64,000 nucleotides of DNA. Source: Candidatus Fluviicola riflensis (GTDB lineage Bacteria > Bacteroidota > Bacteroidia > Flavobacteriales_D > Crocinitomicaceae). A model generated the notes under the pieces. It ran no database searches and was not told the origin of the DNA. It saw only the letters and a list, made by a program, of their open reading frames with translations. Positions 34,851 through 44,046 of this stretch are shown here, in pieces (within the stretch, counting starts at the first letter, position 1; each line of letters starts with the position of its first letter). A program made the translations under genes and the position numbers. The DNA lies in assembly GCA_002243285.1 (NCBI GenBank), contig CP022585.1:1662641-1726640 (forward strand), given 5' to 3'.

Positions 34851-35789
34851 ATGAAACAGGTTTTTCGCCTATTCCTGATTTGCTGTTGTCTGCTGATTGT
34901 TCAGCCTTTAGCTGCTGCGGTGAAAAATATACAGACTTCCAGCGAACCTCAATTAATGATCATCGATTCATGGCTTACCGGTTATTTCGGTGGATTTTTC
35001 AGAGCAAAAGAAAAACGTTTCAAACAGGCATGGAAAACGGCTAATCATCGTGCCAAATCAGATGCACGTATTTGGGGAGGTTTGTTTGTTTCTGATTCCA
35101 CGCATTCCGGCTATTTCCGGTTCGGAGAAGTAATTTCGCGCTTTACTTACCAGGCTCCGCAAACTGCTGCGGGATTCTTAACTGCTCAGTGGTACAATAC
35201 TGTGCTGGGAAAAGTGAACACCGTAGAATACGCTTTTGGAGCAACCTCATTGAATATGCGTGTTGACTGGCTTGGTGTGACGCTTGGCAATTATATTTTG
35301 GCGGATACTTCTATCAATGGGCAACCTGATAACCGCATGTTCCAGCACGAATACGGACATTATTTACAAAGTAAACGTATGGGATTTGCTTATTTCGTTC
35401 GGGTCGGATTACCTGCCATAATGAGTAAAGGTGATCATGATACACATCCCGTTGAAGTTGATTGTAACCGACGCGCGTTTTTGTATTTCAATCAAACTTT
35501 CCCTGAATTTCAGAATGATTCGCTACTGGCTGACACAAAAGGATGGAATTTTCGTTTCAATCCCTTCCCTGATACATTGAACAAAGGAATCAAACGACAA
35601 GGAGTTTGTTATGTAGATTATAAGGATTCGTTGCAGGTTAGTCAGCTGGAAACACTTCGGATAAAACCAACTTTTATTGATTACGCGAGTTGGATTATTC
35701 TGCCGGTTGGGCCGGTTGTTGTGGGCATGATTCATGCGAGGAAGTATAATAAAATTCAGCTAAAAGCAGAATCGCCGAAAATAAACTAA
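34851..35789 (+). CDS. secreted protein with HEYGH metallopeptidase-like motif
   Basis: This is a 312-residue protein with a signal peptide (about 1-23, hydrophobic with three Cys). A zinc-protease-type HExxH motif occurs in FQHEYGHYLQSKRMG (about 166-180), with a possible third ligand further on (HDTHPVEVDCNRRAF). A hydrophobic segment near the C-terminus (IILPVGPVVVGMIHARK) may be a membrane anchor. I do not recognise a family; a surface or periplasmic metalloprotease is possible. It starts 52 bases after the hybrid kinase and ends at a strong terminator. Confidence 0.75.
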   Translation: MKQVFRLFLICCCLLIVQPLAAAVKNIQTSSEPQLMIIDSWLTGYFGGFFRAKEKRFKQAWKTANHRAKSDARIWGGLFVSDSTHSGYFRFGEVISRFTYQAPQTAAGFLTAQWYNTVLGKVNTVEYAFGATSLNMRVDWLGVTLGNYILADTSINGQPDNRMFQHEYGHYLQSKRMGFAYFVRVGLPAIMSKGDHDTHPVEVDCNRRAFLYFNQTFPEFQNDSLLADTKGWNFRFNPFPDTLNKGIKRQGVCYVDYKDSLQVSQLETLRIKPTFIDYASWIILPVGPVVVGMIHARKYNKIQLKAESPKIN

Positions 35790-35813
35790 AGCCTTGATAT
35801 CACTAAAAATGAG

Positions 35814-35883
35814 CAGACGTAATATTGCAAATTGGCATGTCAAATAAATGTACGTGAATTTGCAATATTACGTCTGTTTTTTT
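35814..35883. terminator. long terminator with perfect 20-bp stem
   Basis: CAGACGTAATATTGCAAATT (35814-35833) is the exact reverse complement of 35857-35876, and seven T follow (35877-35883). It lies between convergent genes and ends the plus-strand one. The 23-base loop is unusually long for a terminator. Confidence 0.75.
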
Positions 35884-35904
35884 ACGCAGAAAAACGATCC
35901 TAAA

Positions 35905-36342
35905 TCACGTCAACTTATCCGCATCCAAAATCTTGATAAAATGAAATCCTCTTGGCGCATAACCCTGATTGTAATAAAACCGGTGCGCTTTAAAATTGTT
36001 TGAATAAGCATCCAGCGTCATGATGTGACAACCCAATTCTTTCGCTTTTTGATCGAGGTATGCTGAAAGCATTTTCCCAGCACCGGTTCCTCGTGCAGCT
36101 TTAATAACGACCACATTATCCAGTTCCAGGTAAGTGCCACACCATAATTTTGTTCCGGTCCAGTAACCACTTATTCCCAAACAGCGGTCATTTTCGAACA
36201 CTCCTATCTGACCATAATTGTGTGGTAGCATTTTGTCGAGCATTTCGCCGTAATAAACGGTAGTTAATTCAGGATATAATTCCTGAATGACCGAAAGATA
36301 TTCCAGCATTTCCTCTTTGGATGTCAGTTCCCTGATGTGCAT
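35905..36342 (-). CDS. GNAT N-acetyltransferase
   Basis: This is a 145-residue acetyltransferase. Motif A is VVIKAARGTGAGKMLSAYLDQKAKELG (about 80-106), with the R-G-x-G-A-G acetyl-CoA loop. Motif B ends with ITLDAYSNNFKAHRFYYNQGYAPRGFHF-type sequence, typical of small-molecule GNATs. The substrate is unknown. It begins 5 bases after the peptidase gene and is probably the last gene of a three-gene minus-strand operon. Confidence 0.9.
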   Translation of the reverse strand: MHIRELTSKEEMLEYLSVIQELYPELTTVYYGEMLDKMLPHNYGQIGVFENDRCLGISGYWTGTKLWCGTYLELDNVVVIKAARGTGAGKMLSAYLDQKAKELGCHIMTLDAYSNNFKAHRFYYNQGYAPRGFHFIKILDADKLT

Positions 36343-36347
36343 AATTA

Positions 36348-38669
36348 TTATTTCAAATGGAGTTCAAACAATTCTAAAATTCTGCGATATTCATCTGTCC
36401 AAGCCACGGTCGATTTAAAACCATGCGTTTCTGTAGGGAAAACTGCCAATTGGTAATTGCTTTTTCCCAGTTCGATGAAACGTTGATTCAACCTCACGAT
36501 ATCCTGGAACTGCACATTGTCATCCTCTATACCGTGTAACAAAAGCAAAGGCCCACTCAAGCCTTCGGCGTAATAAATAGGGCTGCTTCTTCGATAAGCT
36601 TTCGGATCTGTCCCCGGATAATTCAGGATATTACTCGTGTACTCGTGATTGTAATGTTCCCAATCGGTTACCGAGCGCAAGCCGGCCCCGCAAGCAAAAG
36701 TTCCCGGAGTTTTCAGCATACCCATAAGCGTGATGAAACCACCATAACTGCCGCCGTAAATCCCAACACGATTGGCGTCAATCCCATGGTTTTTCACCAA
36801 AAAAGATTTTCCGTCTACGTAATCCAACAGATCGCGTTCGCCCATGTGCCGGTAAACAGCCGTCCGAACATCTCTGCCATAACCTTCGCTGGCGCGATAA
36901 TCGATGTCAAGAACCGTATATCCTTTTGTGATCAGGAGTTGATGAAAAAGAAACTCGCGTGTATAATAACTCCAATAATGGTGCGCATTCTGCAAATAAC
37001 CGGCTCCGTGAACAAACATCACCGCCGCTCCGTTTGATTCGGTAGGTTTGTAGAGCCGGGCGGTTACCGTTTTATTATCCGAAGTTGGAATCTGTATCAC
37101 TTCAGGAGCCTGTAGTTTCAATTCATTAAATCCTTTGTATGTAGAAGTCGTAACACGGCGCATGAACGCATTCGGTTTGTTATCGGCCACATACAATTCC
37201 CACGGCTGAGTAGAAGTAGAGTAACGGATCGCCCATTTTTTTTCGTCCGGCGAAAGTGACCATTCGATCCCGAAATACCCTTCGAAAAGTGGTGTAAGCT
37301 CATTTGTTTTTACAGCAATTTTGTAGCCGTTTCGAACACCCGGATGCAATTTATTCGCGATAATGTAAAATGTTTCCCCGGTTTTATTCAGTATCACATC
37401 ATACACTTCCCAATTACCTGAAGTCCATTGTTTGGTGACGCCTGTTCCTGTATTCATTGAATACAAATGCGAATAACCCGAAACTTCCGATTGAAAATAA
37501 AACGACTGATCATCCAGCCAACCCAAGGTTCCGGCAGCTTCGTTCCAGCCTGAAATGCCTGGGCCGCCAATCCATGCTTCATCGTGCTGATGTTCCAATT
37601 CACGTATTGTTCCTTTCGCCAGATCAAGCAAAACGATCCAGCGATCTTTGTTATCGTGACTGCGAACGTCCACCAACGCCAATTTTCCTTTCGGATGCAT
37701 AACCGGTGCGTGCATAATCACCGATCTGTCTTTTTCGTAAAGAGGATTGGTATCGCCGTACTCACTCAGATAATCGGGTTTTTTGCGAATGTCTGTCAAT
37801 GACGAAAACGATACATAGTAAACAGAATCGTGCTCACGATCATAAATACCCAATCGGTGAGAAGGATCATTGTTACTCACTTTTGCCCGCGCACTCTGTC
37901 GATTCGTGTAACCGCTTGTTGAAATATATTCTTCCACATGCGTTTCAGGATCTTCCGGATAATTACTCAATCTGAAGGTAACAAATTGTTCGTCGGGGGA
38001 AATCCGGAGATCTTCTAACTGCTCATTCCGGTCATAATAGATGGTCTTTGGAAGTTTTCGTTTCGCTTGGTTTTTTTCCTGCCATTCAGCGCGTTGCTGT
38101 TCCAAACGGATATAACTGAACAACTCTGTTTGCTGACGCATCAATGAAGTCGAGTCTTGTTTTTCAGGTAATTTACCCTGAACAAAATCGGTTACCTGCG
38201 TAATTCCACCAACGGTTTCGTTGAAGAAAAAAAGATTGTTTTCCTGTTCAAAATAAACATGTCGCAGATTGGACACCGTTTCTGATAAACGAATCCTGTT
38301 TTTGGTGGAAACAACAGGTTCGGTTTGTTTGCTACCAGGATTATAACGCATCAGGTTTCCCATGTGCTGAAAATAATACTGTCCGACAATCTTTGTACCG
38401 ATTGGTGCCGCCGAAACCGTAATCGTGTTTACAGGAAGCGTTTTCGAGGTTCCGTCAGACAAGTTATATATATAAGGTGTATTCCCGAACGTATTTGACG
38501 GGTTCCAGTCAAACAAAATGGTTTGTCCGTCAAACGACCAGCGGATGTTTTCGGGTGAATGACCTATAAAACCATCGCCTTTCATAATTTCTTCCAATTG
38601 AAAAGCAGATGATTTTTGACCATTAGCGGTAACGGTGATTCCCAAAAACAAAAAGGTAAGAATGCGCAT
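36348..38669 (-). CDS. S9 family prolyl oligopeptidase-like serine peptidase
   Basis: This is a 773-residue secreted peptidase. A signal peptide (about 1-17) is followed by a beta-propeller of the DPP IV N-terminal type (about 30-500). The alpha/beta hydrolase domain follows, with the oxyanion region AAVMFVHGAGYLQNAHH, the nucleophile elbow GIYGGSYGGFITLMG (Ser about 645), and an acid/base pair in LLLHGIEDDNVQF and ETHGF. It probably removes dipeptides or cleaves after proline in peptides. Three bases separate it from the upstream helical protein gene. Confidence 0.93.
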   Translation of the reverse strand: MRILTFLFLGITVTANGQKSSAFQLEEIMKGDGFIGHSPENIRWSFDGQTILFDWNPSNTFGNTPYIYNLSDGTSKTLPVNTITVSAAPIGTKIVGQYYFQHMGNLMRYNPGSKQTEPVVSTKNRIRLSETVSNLRHVYFEQENNLFFFNETVGGITQVTDFVQGKLPEKQDSTSLMRQQTELFSYIRLEQQRAEWQEKNQAKRKLPKTIYYDRNEQLEDLRISPDEQFVTFRLSNYPEDPETHVEEYISTSGYTNRQSARAKVSNNDPSHRLGIYDREHDSVYYVSFSSLTDIRKKPDYLSEYGDTNPLYEKDRSVIMHAPVMHPKGKLALVDVRSHDNKDRWIVLLDLAKGTIRELEHQHDEAWIGGPGISGWNEAAGTLGWLDDQSFYFQSEVSGYSHLYSMNTGTGVTKQWTSGNWEVYDVILNKTGETFYIIANKLHPGVRNGYKIAVKTNELTPLFEGYFGIEWSLSPDEKKWAIRYSTSTQPWELYVADNKPNAFMRRVTTSTYKGFNELKLQAPEVIQIPTSDNKTVTARLYKPTESNGAAVMFVHGAGYLQNAHHYWSYYTREFLFHQLLITKGYTVLDIDYRASEGYGRDVRTAVYRHMGERDLLDYVDGKSFLVKNHGIDANRVGIYGGSYGGFITLMGMLKTPGTFACGAGLRSVTDWEHYNHEYTSNILNYPGTDPKAYRRSSPIYYAEGLSGPLLLLHGIEDDNVQFQDIVRLNQRFIELGKSNYQLAVFPTETHGFKSTVAWTDEYRRILELFELHLK

Positions 38670-38672
38670 GAT

Positions 38673-39203
38673 TTATTGATTTAAATAAGGAGTATATTTT
38701 TTATAAAAATACCTTCTGATACTTTGAATAGAAGGACGTTTGTCTTCTTTGTGCAATTCCATCATCAGTGCCATTTCATGAATGAGCTCAGGATAAGCTT
38801 TAAAATATTGCCGTTCAATCGATCTGAATGAAGTGAGTTTTAAAGCAGGCAACGAACCAGCAGAAGCAAAGGTTTTCAAAAAATGGTCAAGCAATTCTCC
38901 GTCTTCCTCAAGATCCACTTTATTGTCCATAAACAGATGGGTGACATTCCGTTGAATACTGTGATTGGGTGTCTGCAGAATGACTGTTTTAAAGAACGGC
39001 ACCCATTCCTCTAAGTATTGCGGATATGCTTTAAAAAAATGTTGTGCAATCCAGGAAGCGTATTCCGAATAGGGGTATACATTGCGTTCGATCTGATGTA
39101 AAAGTGCCGATCTGAATTCGGGATGTTCGTTCATTTGGGGTAACACCGAAGTGAAGTTTCGCTCCCGCTTGAATTGGTCCAGAAATGCAATAACATCTGT
39201 CAT
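38673..39203 (-). CDS. helical protein of unknown function
   Basis: This is a 176-residue protein with no family I recognise. It is rich in helices with an aromatic repeat pattern (YASWIAQHFFKAYPQYLEEWVPF, SIERQYFKAYPELIHEMA), reminiscent of HEAT-like repeat folds. No signal peptide or membrane helix is seen. ATG 39203 is preferred to the upstream TTG at 39221. It is the first gene of the minus-strand operon with the S9 peptidase. Confidence 0.7.
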   Translation of the reverse strand: MTDVIAFLDQFKRERNFTSVLPQMNEHPEFRSALLHQIERNVYPYSEYASWIAQHFFKAYPQYLEEWVPFFKTVILQTPNHSIQRNVTHLFMDNKVDLEEDGELLDHFLKTFASAGSLPALKLTSFRSIERQYFKAYPELIHEMALMMELHKEDKRPSIQSIRRYFYKKYTPYLNQ

Positions 39204-39705
39204 GAATTGTACTTTACGCAAAGTAAATCAAAAAAGGAAAGAGGCGATTGATTTGGACAAACATCGCCTGATAATTTTTGAATATATCATTGAAACGATA
39301 AGCTGAATCCTGTTAAATACCTGTCCAATCATCCCATTTAATCGTTTAAACTAATTTTTCATGAAAAAAAAGACAATCAACTGTTGCACATGTGGAATTT
39401 ATAGTTATTTTAGTACCACTGAAAACGAGGAACATTCTGACACTATTCACTGATAATAAGACCTGCGAATTTTTTCGAGCCTTTTATTAGAACAGTTAGA
39501 ACGAACAATGCGACGGCATCTTTATGCTGTGATTGTATCGGCGCTTTTGTCTCAAAAAACGAAAGCTCTGGCTAGTCACCTGCTGTCATGAGGTTTTTCT
39601 TACCGATTAAAAACCGGCATTTGGTCGGGGTGGAATGTTATGTTCTGTCGGCAAGGATTGTTTTTGGTGTTTTTTTGAGGCTTGAACACTGAATTTGAAT
39701 ACGTT
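39204..39705 (+). promoter_or_regulatory. long region before the eCIS operon with a candidate promoter
   Basis: This 502-base gap separates the divergent gene from the eCIS operon. TTG (39384-39386), 19 bases, and TATTTTAG (39406-39413) form a Bacteroidota promoter with one mismatch, which would give a leader of about 290 bases. No terminator or known riboswitch is evident. The only short frames seen (such as 39361-39453) have little support. Confidence 0.35.
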
Positions 39706-40302
39706 ATGATATACGAAGTCTTGCAGATACTAACCGACGAAGTCAACAACTACTTCGCAAGTCAATCGATGGGCACGCCGGTTCACATGGATAATATTGC
39801 TATGATCGAGCAAGACCAGACAGATTCCAATATCGATTTTCGGGATTCGGTTTTGATGACCTTATTAAACATGAACGAGGAAAAAACACTCAAGAATTTT
39901 CCGAACATCAAGCAGGAAGCCAATCAGGTTGTTTATCAGAATAACAAGATCAATCTCAACTTGTTCATATTGTTCAGCGCCAACCGTAACACTTACGCAC
40001 GTTCTCTAAAAGATATCTCAAAAATCGTTGAATTTTTCCAGGGAAAACGCCTGTTTACACAAGCCAATAGTGATTATAACAGAAGTAATGTTGCCATGAG
40101 TGGCGTACAGGATTTTCGTTTTACGGTTGAATTGTACACGCCTTCTTTTGAAGAACTCAATTTTATCTGGGGAGCTTTAGGAGGCAAACAATACCCAAGC
40201 GCACTGTACAAATTAAGTATGATTGAAATCGTACGTGACGTAAATATTACGAGCTCTTCGAGAATCGGAGGAATAGGAATAGGAACCAATACAGCTGAAT
40301 AA
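39706..40302 (+). CDS. DUF4255 protein, eCIS tail terminator/cap (Afp16-like)
   Basis: This is a 198-residue protein of the DUF4255 (Pvc16 N-terminal) family, which in Afp, PVC and AlgoCIS particles ends the tube and sheath at the distal end. The opening MIYEVLQILTDEVNNYFAS and later LNLFILFSANRNTYARSLKDISKIVEFFQGK are the family pattern, as is FTVELYTPSFEELNFIWGALGGKQYPSALYKL, split across the last third. ATG 39706 is used rather than TTG 39682, because the family begins with this M-I-x-E-x-L. It is the first gene of the eCIS operon. Confidence 0.9.
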   Translation: MIYEVLQILTDEVNNYFASQSMGTPVHMDNIAMIEQDQTDSNIDFRDSVLMTLLNMNEEKTLKNFPNIKQEANQVVYQNNKINLNLFILFSANRNTYARSLKDISKIVEFFQGKRLFTQANSDYNRSNVAMSGVQDFRFTVELYTPSFEELNFIWGALGGKQYPSALYKLSMIEIVRDVNITSSSRIGGIGIGTNTAE

Positions 40303-40304
40303 GA

Positions 40305-41162
40305 ATGTTTCAAACCGACCTGCATAGAAGTTTGTGTGAAGTAATCATATTACACGGTTATCATTTGGATAATGGATTGACGGGTTATGATGCAATGACC
40401 ACAGCTGCAAAATCAAAAGCACTTAAGGGATATCATGTATCGAACACATTTGATATTGTACCTACGATCGCTACTGCCAAACAGCTTCGGAATCACCGGA
40501 TTCTTCCGGTTGTTTCAAATGACGGTCTGCATTTAATGATCACGACCAAAAAAACAGATTCAATTCCATTGACCGGCTTGGCGGATAGTGAGATTTTTGT
40601 CTTTTTACTGAAAGCAAAAATTCCATCCGAATTCACTTATTCGACTCAATTAACAGAAAATCGTTCGCGTGTATTGTTTTTTTCCAATTACCAGCCTGCG
40701 GAAGTAGTAACGGTCTTAACACCGATTCCGCTGCAGGCGGATGCAAAGCACGCCGACGATTCTTTTCTGTTGTCGGAAGCTGATACTATAACAGTACTGG
40801 ATCTGTATGTTCCGGTTGCCGAACGCAAAGGCGTTACGGGAATCATCTGCATAAAAACAAAAGGAGTCGGGGCATCCCGCGATTTATTAACCGCGGGGTC
40901 GGTGAAAGCCACTTCCCCGAAATTTAAAATTCACTTTGATGCGAAGAAAACATTCTGGAAGTACAAAAAGGAGTCGGTCTCCTTCATTGTAGAGACAAAA
41001 GTGGCGTTGCCGCTTACCAAAAACGGGTTTATAAACATTGACCCGGCAAATGACTTTACGGTTGCTACAAATCCTACACAGCAGGCGTATCAATACCCAA
41101 ACCCTTCGTTGGGGACCATCGAGATCACACCAACGAAGACTTATTCAGTAATTTTTATCTAA
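40305..41162 (+). CDS. eCIS-associated protein, unknown
   Basis: This is a 285-residue protein, beta-rich by residue pattern, with no signal peptide. It starts two bases after the DUF4255 gene and ends 12 bases before the sheath gene, so it is surely part of the operon. I do not recognise its family. Because cap-end genes come first here, it may be a second cap, collar or sheath-tip protein, perhaps specific to Bacteroidota systems. That role is inference from position only. Confidence 0.75.
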   Translation: MFQTDLHRSLCEVIILHGYHLDNGLTGYDAMTTAAKSKALKGYHVSNTFDIVPTIATAKQLRNHRILPVVSNDGLHLMITTKKTDSIPLTGLADSEIFVFLLKAKIPSEFTYSTQLTENRSRVLFFSNYQPAEVVTVLTPIPLQADAKHADDSFLLSEADTITVLDLYVPVAERKGVTGIICIKTKGVGASRDLLTAGSVKATSPKFKIHFDAKKTFWKYKKESVSFIVETKVALPLTKNGFINIDPANDFTVATNPTQQAYQYPNPSLGTIEITPTKTYSVIFI

Positions 41163-41174
41163 CAACTATAGTTT

Positions 41175-43103
41175 ATGGCATCTTACAAGACACCAGGCGT
41201 ATATGTAGAGGAAATCTCAAAGTTCCCTCCGTCCGTTGCGCAAGTTGAAACAGCTATCCCCGCGTTTATCGGATATACGGAAATAGCAAAAAGAAAAACA
41301 GCAGGAGATTTAACTCTCAAACCAACACGCATTACATCAATGCTGGAGTATGAAACGTATTTTGGTTTTGCAAAACCGGAAGAAGACATTACCGTATTGG
41401 TTACGGGAACAGACATTGAAGCAACAGGTCCTGGAGCTAACAAGTCTCCGTTCTTAATGTATTATTCAATGCAACTGTATTTTGCAAACGGTGGCGGACC
41501 TTGCTATATCGTTTCGGTTAACCAGTACGGAGCAGGTGGAACAGCTGTGATTATCGTTAAGGATGATTTGTCTGACGGATTGGCTGCGATTCGCAAAGAA
41601 GACGAACCTACCTTGTTACTCTTCCCGGACGCTACATCATTTGCCCCGGGTGAGGATGGTGAGTTCTATAGCCTTTACAAGGATGCGTTGACTCAATGTA
41701 ACGAATTACAGGATCGTTTTACGATTATTGATACTTTCTCAGATGTAGACTACGATCCGGGAAGTGGTGATGTAGATCCTATCGCCGGATTACGTGCTAA
41801 CATTGGTAATGAGAAGGATTATTTGAAATACGGAGCTGTATACTATCCGTTTTTGGAAACAATTTTGGATTATCAGTACAATGAGGCAGATGTCGTAGTG
41901 ACAATGACCAATGGTTTAACAAAAGCTGAAAGAGTTCAAAAAATAGTTGATACCATTTCATCAGGTGTATTACAAACCAATCTGACAGCTCTTGTTGCAA
42001 TTAATGTCGCTGCAGGAACGCCTGGTCCTACCTTAGCTAGCTTGAAGACTGATTTGAGTGCCAATATTGCAAGTTCTGTTCAATATTTGAATGACTTGAA
42101 GGTTAAATTGGATGCGATCTTGGCAATTGGGCGCGAGGAAACTTCTGATGCTCCGACAGTTGCTGCTTCCAATGCATTGGATTCTTGGATTACAACTAAA
42201 ATCGAGTCGGTGTTTTTGTTGTTGGCAACACGCATGGATGACCTGAATGGGATATCTACGAAACCAACCTTGGTAACACTTATTTCAGATGTAGCAAATT
42301 CATTCTATACAGCTTTTGGCGTAGTTGCGGCAAACGTTCCTACATCAACCATTTTGGTTGATATTGATGACTCCATCACGACTGGAGGTAAAGTAGATGA
42401 TTTGTATTTGGCACTTGATGCTTTGGCACCAGGCGGGTCTTCAATAACTACGTTAGCTGCTATTGCTGGTAATGATAATTTACTGTACAACAAAATCAAA
42501 TCCGAAATTGGTCAGCTTCCGATTAAATTGCCGCCAAGTTCTGCAATGGCAGGTATTTATGCACGTATTGACAAAACCAAAGGTGTTTGGAAAGCTCCGG
42601 CAAACGTAAGTTTAAACTATGTAATCAAGCCTTCAGTTCAGGTTTCTCATGAAGAGCAGGCCGATATGAATGTTGATGTTACAGCCGGTAAATCAGTCAA
42701 TGCAATTCGTGCCTTTACGGGTAAAGGAGTTCTTGTTTGGGGATCCCGTACACTTGCCGGTAACGACAACGAATGGCGTTATGTTCCTGTACGTCGTTTC
42801 TTCAACATGGTAGAAGAGTCGGTGAAAAAAGCAACTGACCAGTTTGTGTTTGAGGGCAATGACGCCAATACATGGGTACGTCTGCGCGCAATGATTGAAA
42901 ACTTCCTGACACTTCAGTGGAGAGCAGGAGCGTTGACAGGTGCTAAACCAGAGCAGGCATTTTATGTTCGTATTGGTTTAAACCAAACAATGACTGCCGA
43001 CGATATTTTGAATGGATACATGAATGTTGAAATAGGGATGGCAGTTGTCAGACCAGCTGAATTTATCGTGTTGAAGTTCTCACACAAAATGCAGGAAGCA
43101 TAA
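41175..43103 (+). CDS. eCIS contractile sheath protein with large insertion
   Basis: This 642-residue sheath protein forms the outer contractile tube. The family start MASYKTPGVYVEEISKFPPSV, the domain segment AIPAFIGYTE, and the C-terminal part (PPSSAMAGIYARIDKTKGVWKAP, FNMVEESVKKATDQFVFE, AVVRPAEFIVLKFSHKMQ) are unmistakable. Sheaths of this type are usually 450-500 residues; here residues about 232-448 form an extra domain rich in Ala, Thr, Ser and Leu with no obvious relative. It lies between the usual YYPFLET strand and PPSS segment, so it probably points outward. Afp has three sheath genes; only one is present here. Confidence 0.95.
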   Translation: MASYKTPGVYVEEISKFPPSVAQVETAIPAFIGYTEIAKRKTAGDLTLKPTRITSMLEYETYFGFAKPEEDITVLVTGTDIEATGPGANKSPFLMYYSMQLYFANGGGPCYIVSVNQYGAGGTAVIIVKDDLSDGLAAIRKEDEPTLLLFPDATSFAPGEDGEFYSLYKDALTQCNELQDRFTIIDTFSDVDYDPGSGDVDPIAGLRANIGNEKDYLKYGAVYYPFLETILDYQYNEADVVVTMTNGLTKAERVQKIVDTISSGVLQTNLTALVAINVAAGTPGPTLASLKTDLSANIASSVQYLNDLKVKLDAILAIGREETSDAPTVAASNALDSWITTKIESVFLLLATRMDDLNGISTKPTLVTLISDVANSFYTAFGVVAANVPTSTILVDIDDSITTGGKVDDLYLALDALAPGGSSITTLAAIAGNDNLLYNKIKSEIGQLPIKLPPSSAMAGIYARIDKTKGVWKAPANVSLNYVIKPSVQVSHEEQADMNVDVTAGKSVNAIRAFTGKGVLVWGSRTLAGNDNEWRYVPVRRFFNMVEESVKKATDQFVFEGNDANTWVRLRAMIENFLTLQWRAGALTGAKPEQAFYVRIGLNQTMTADDILNGYMNVEIGMAVVRPAEFIVLKFSHKMQEA

Positions 43104-43141
43104 TTAACCAGTTGAATTAAACCAATTTAAAAAGTAAAAAT

Positions 43142-43573
43142 ATGAGTAATTACCCACTACCGAAGTTCCATTTTCAAGTTGAATGGGGTGGAACTAAGAT
43201 TGGATTTACAGAAGTTTCAGGATTAGATGTTGAAACGGAAGTAATTGAATACCGTCAAGGTGCAAGTCCCGAATACAGCAAATTAAAAATGCCGGGAATG
43301 ACGAAGTTTTCAAATATTACTATGAAACGCGGTACGTTTAAAAGTGATAATGAATACTTCAACTGGTGGAACTCAGTGAAGTTAAATACGATTGAGCGTC
43401 GTGATCTTACCATTAAATTGCTGGATGAAAATCATGATCCTGTAATTGTATGGAAAGTGAAAAACGCTTGGCCAACCAAAATTCAATCAACCGATTTAAA
43501 GGCTGATGGAAATGAAGTGGCAATCGAGTCCATGGAAATCGTACACGAAGGTTTAACTATCCAAAACGACTAA
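43142..43573 (+). CDS. eCIS inner tube protein (Afp1-like, gp19 family)
   Basis: This is a 143-residue tail tube protein of the T4 gp19 / Afp1 family that stacks into the inner tube. The pattern is LPKFHFQVEWGGTKIGFTEVSGLDVETEVIEYRQG (split over 5-40), MPGMTKFSNITMKRGTF and NAWPTKIQSTDLKADGNEVAIESMEIVHEG. It follows the sheath by 38 bases, the largest gap among the structural genes, which may allow separate expression of this abundant protein. Confidence 0.95.
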   Translation: MSNYPLPKFHFQVEWGGTKIGFTEVSGLDVETEVIEYRQGASPEYSKLKMPGMTKFSNITMKRGTFKSDNEYFNWWNSVKLNTIERRDLTIKLLDENHDPVIVWKVKNAWPTKIQSTDLKADGNEVAIESMEIVHEGLTIQND

Positions 43574-43575
43574 TT

Positions 43576-44043
43576 ATGTTAGGATATCATCCGCCAGTAG
43601 GTTTTCATTTTATTGTTCGTTTCAATGGAATAGAAGACAGCCAGCTTGATACAATGTTTCAAACGGTTTCCGGACTTTCGGCATCCATTGAAACCGAAGA
43701 AGTAGGTTTTGGTGGAGAAAACCGTTACAAACACATTCTTCCTGTGAGGACCAAATATGCCAATTTGGTCCTCAAAAGGGGAATGTTATTGGAATCGAAA
43801 CTGATTGACTGGTTCAGAGACGCTCTCGAAAACTTTGAATTCAAACCGGTTGACTTAACGATCACTTTACTAAGTGAACAACACGTTCCACTAATGACTT
43901 GGAATGTGGTGCATGCCTATCCGGTCAAATGGGATATAGAAGAGTTTAATTCAATGGAAAGTAAAGTCGTAGCCGAAACAATTGAGCTGGCATACCACCA
44001 TTTTACAACACTTTCTATCGTTGACAAAATTCAATCTTTATAA
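43576..44043 (+). CDS. eCIS second tube protein (Afp5-like, gp19 family)
   Basis: This is a 155-residue member of the gp19 family, distinct from the main tube protein two bases upstream. The typical start is PPVGFHFIVRFNGIEDS, followed by FQTVSGLSASIETEEVGFGGEN, LVLKRGML and WNVVHAYPVKWDIEEFNSMESKVVAETIELAY. By position and divergence it corresponds to Afp5/Pvc5, the tube initiator that joins the tube to the hub. Confidence 0.92.
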   Translation: MLGYHPPVGFHFIVRFNGIEDSQLDTMFQTVSGLSASIETEEVGFGGENRYKHILPVRTKYANLVLKRGMLLESKLIDWFRDALENFEFKPVDLTITLLSEQHVPLMTWNVVHAYPVKWDIEEFNSMESKVVAETIELAYHHFTTLSIVDKIQSL

Positions 44044-44046
44044 ACC

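Noticed and set aside
39361-39453. 30-codon frame with CCTC-type Cys cluster before the eCIS operon
   Set aside because: No promoter or ribosome site fits it, and the candidate promoter at 39384-39413 lies inside it.
39475-39660. Possible tRNA or structured RNA before the eCIS operon
   Set aside because: No cloverleaf, CCA end or T-loop pattern could be found by eye.
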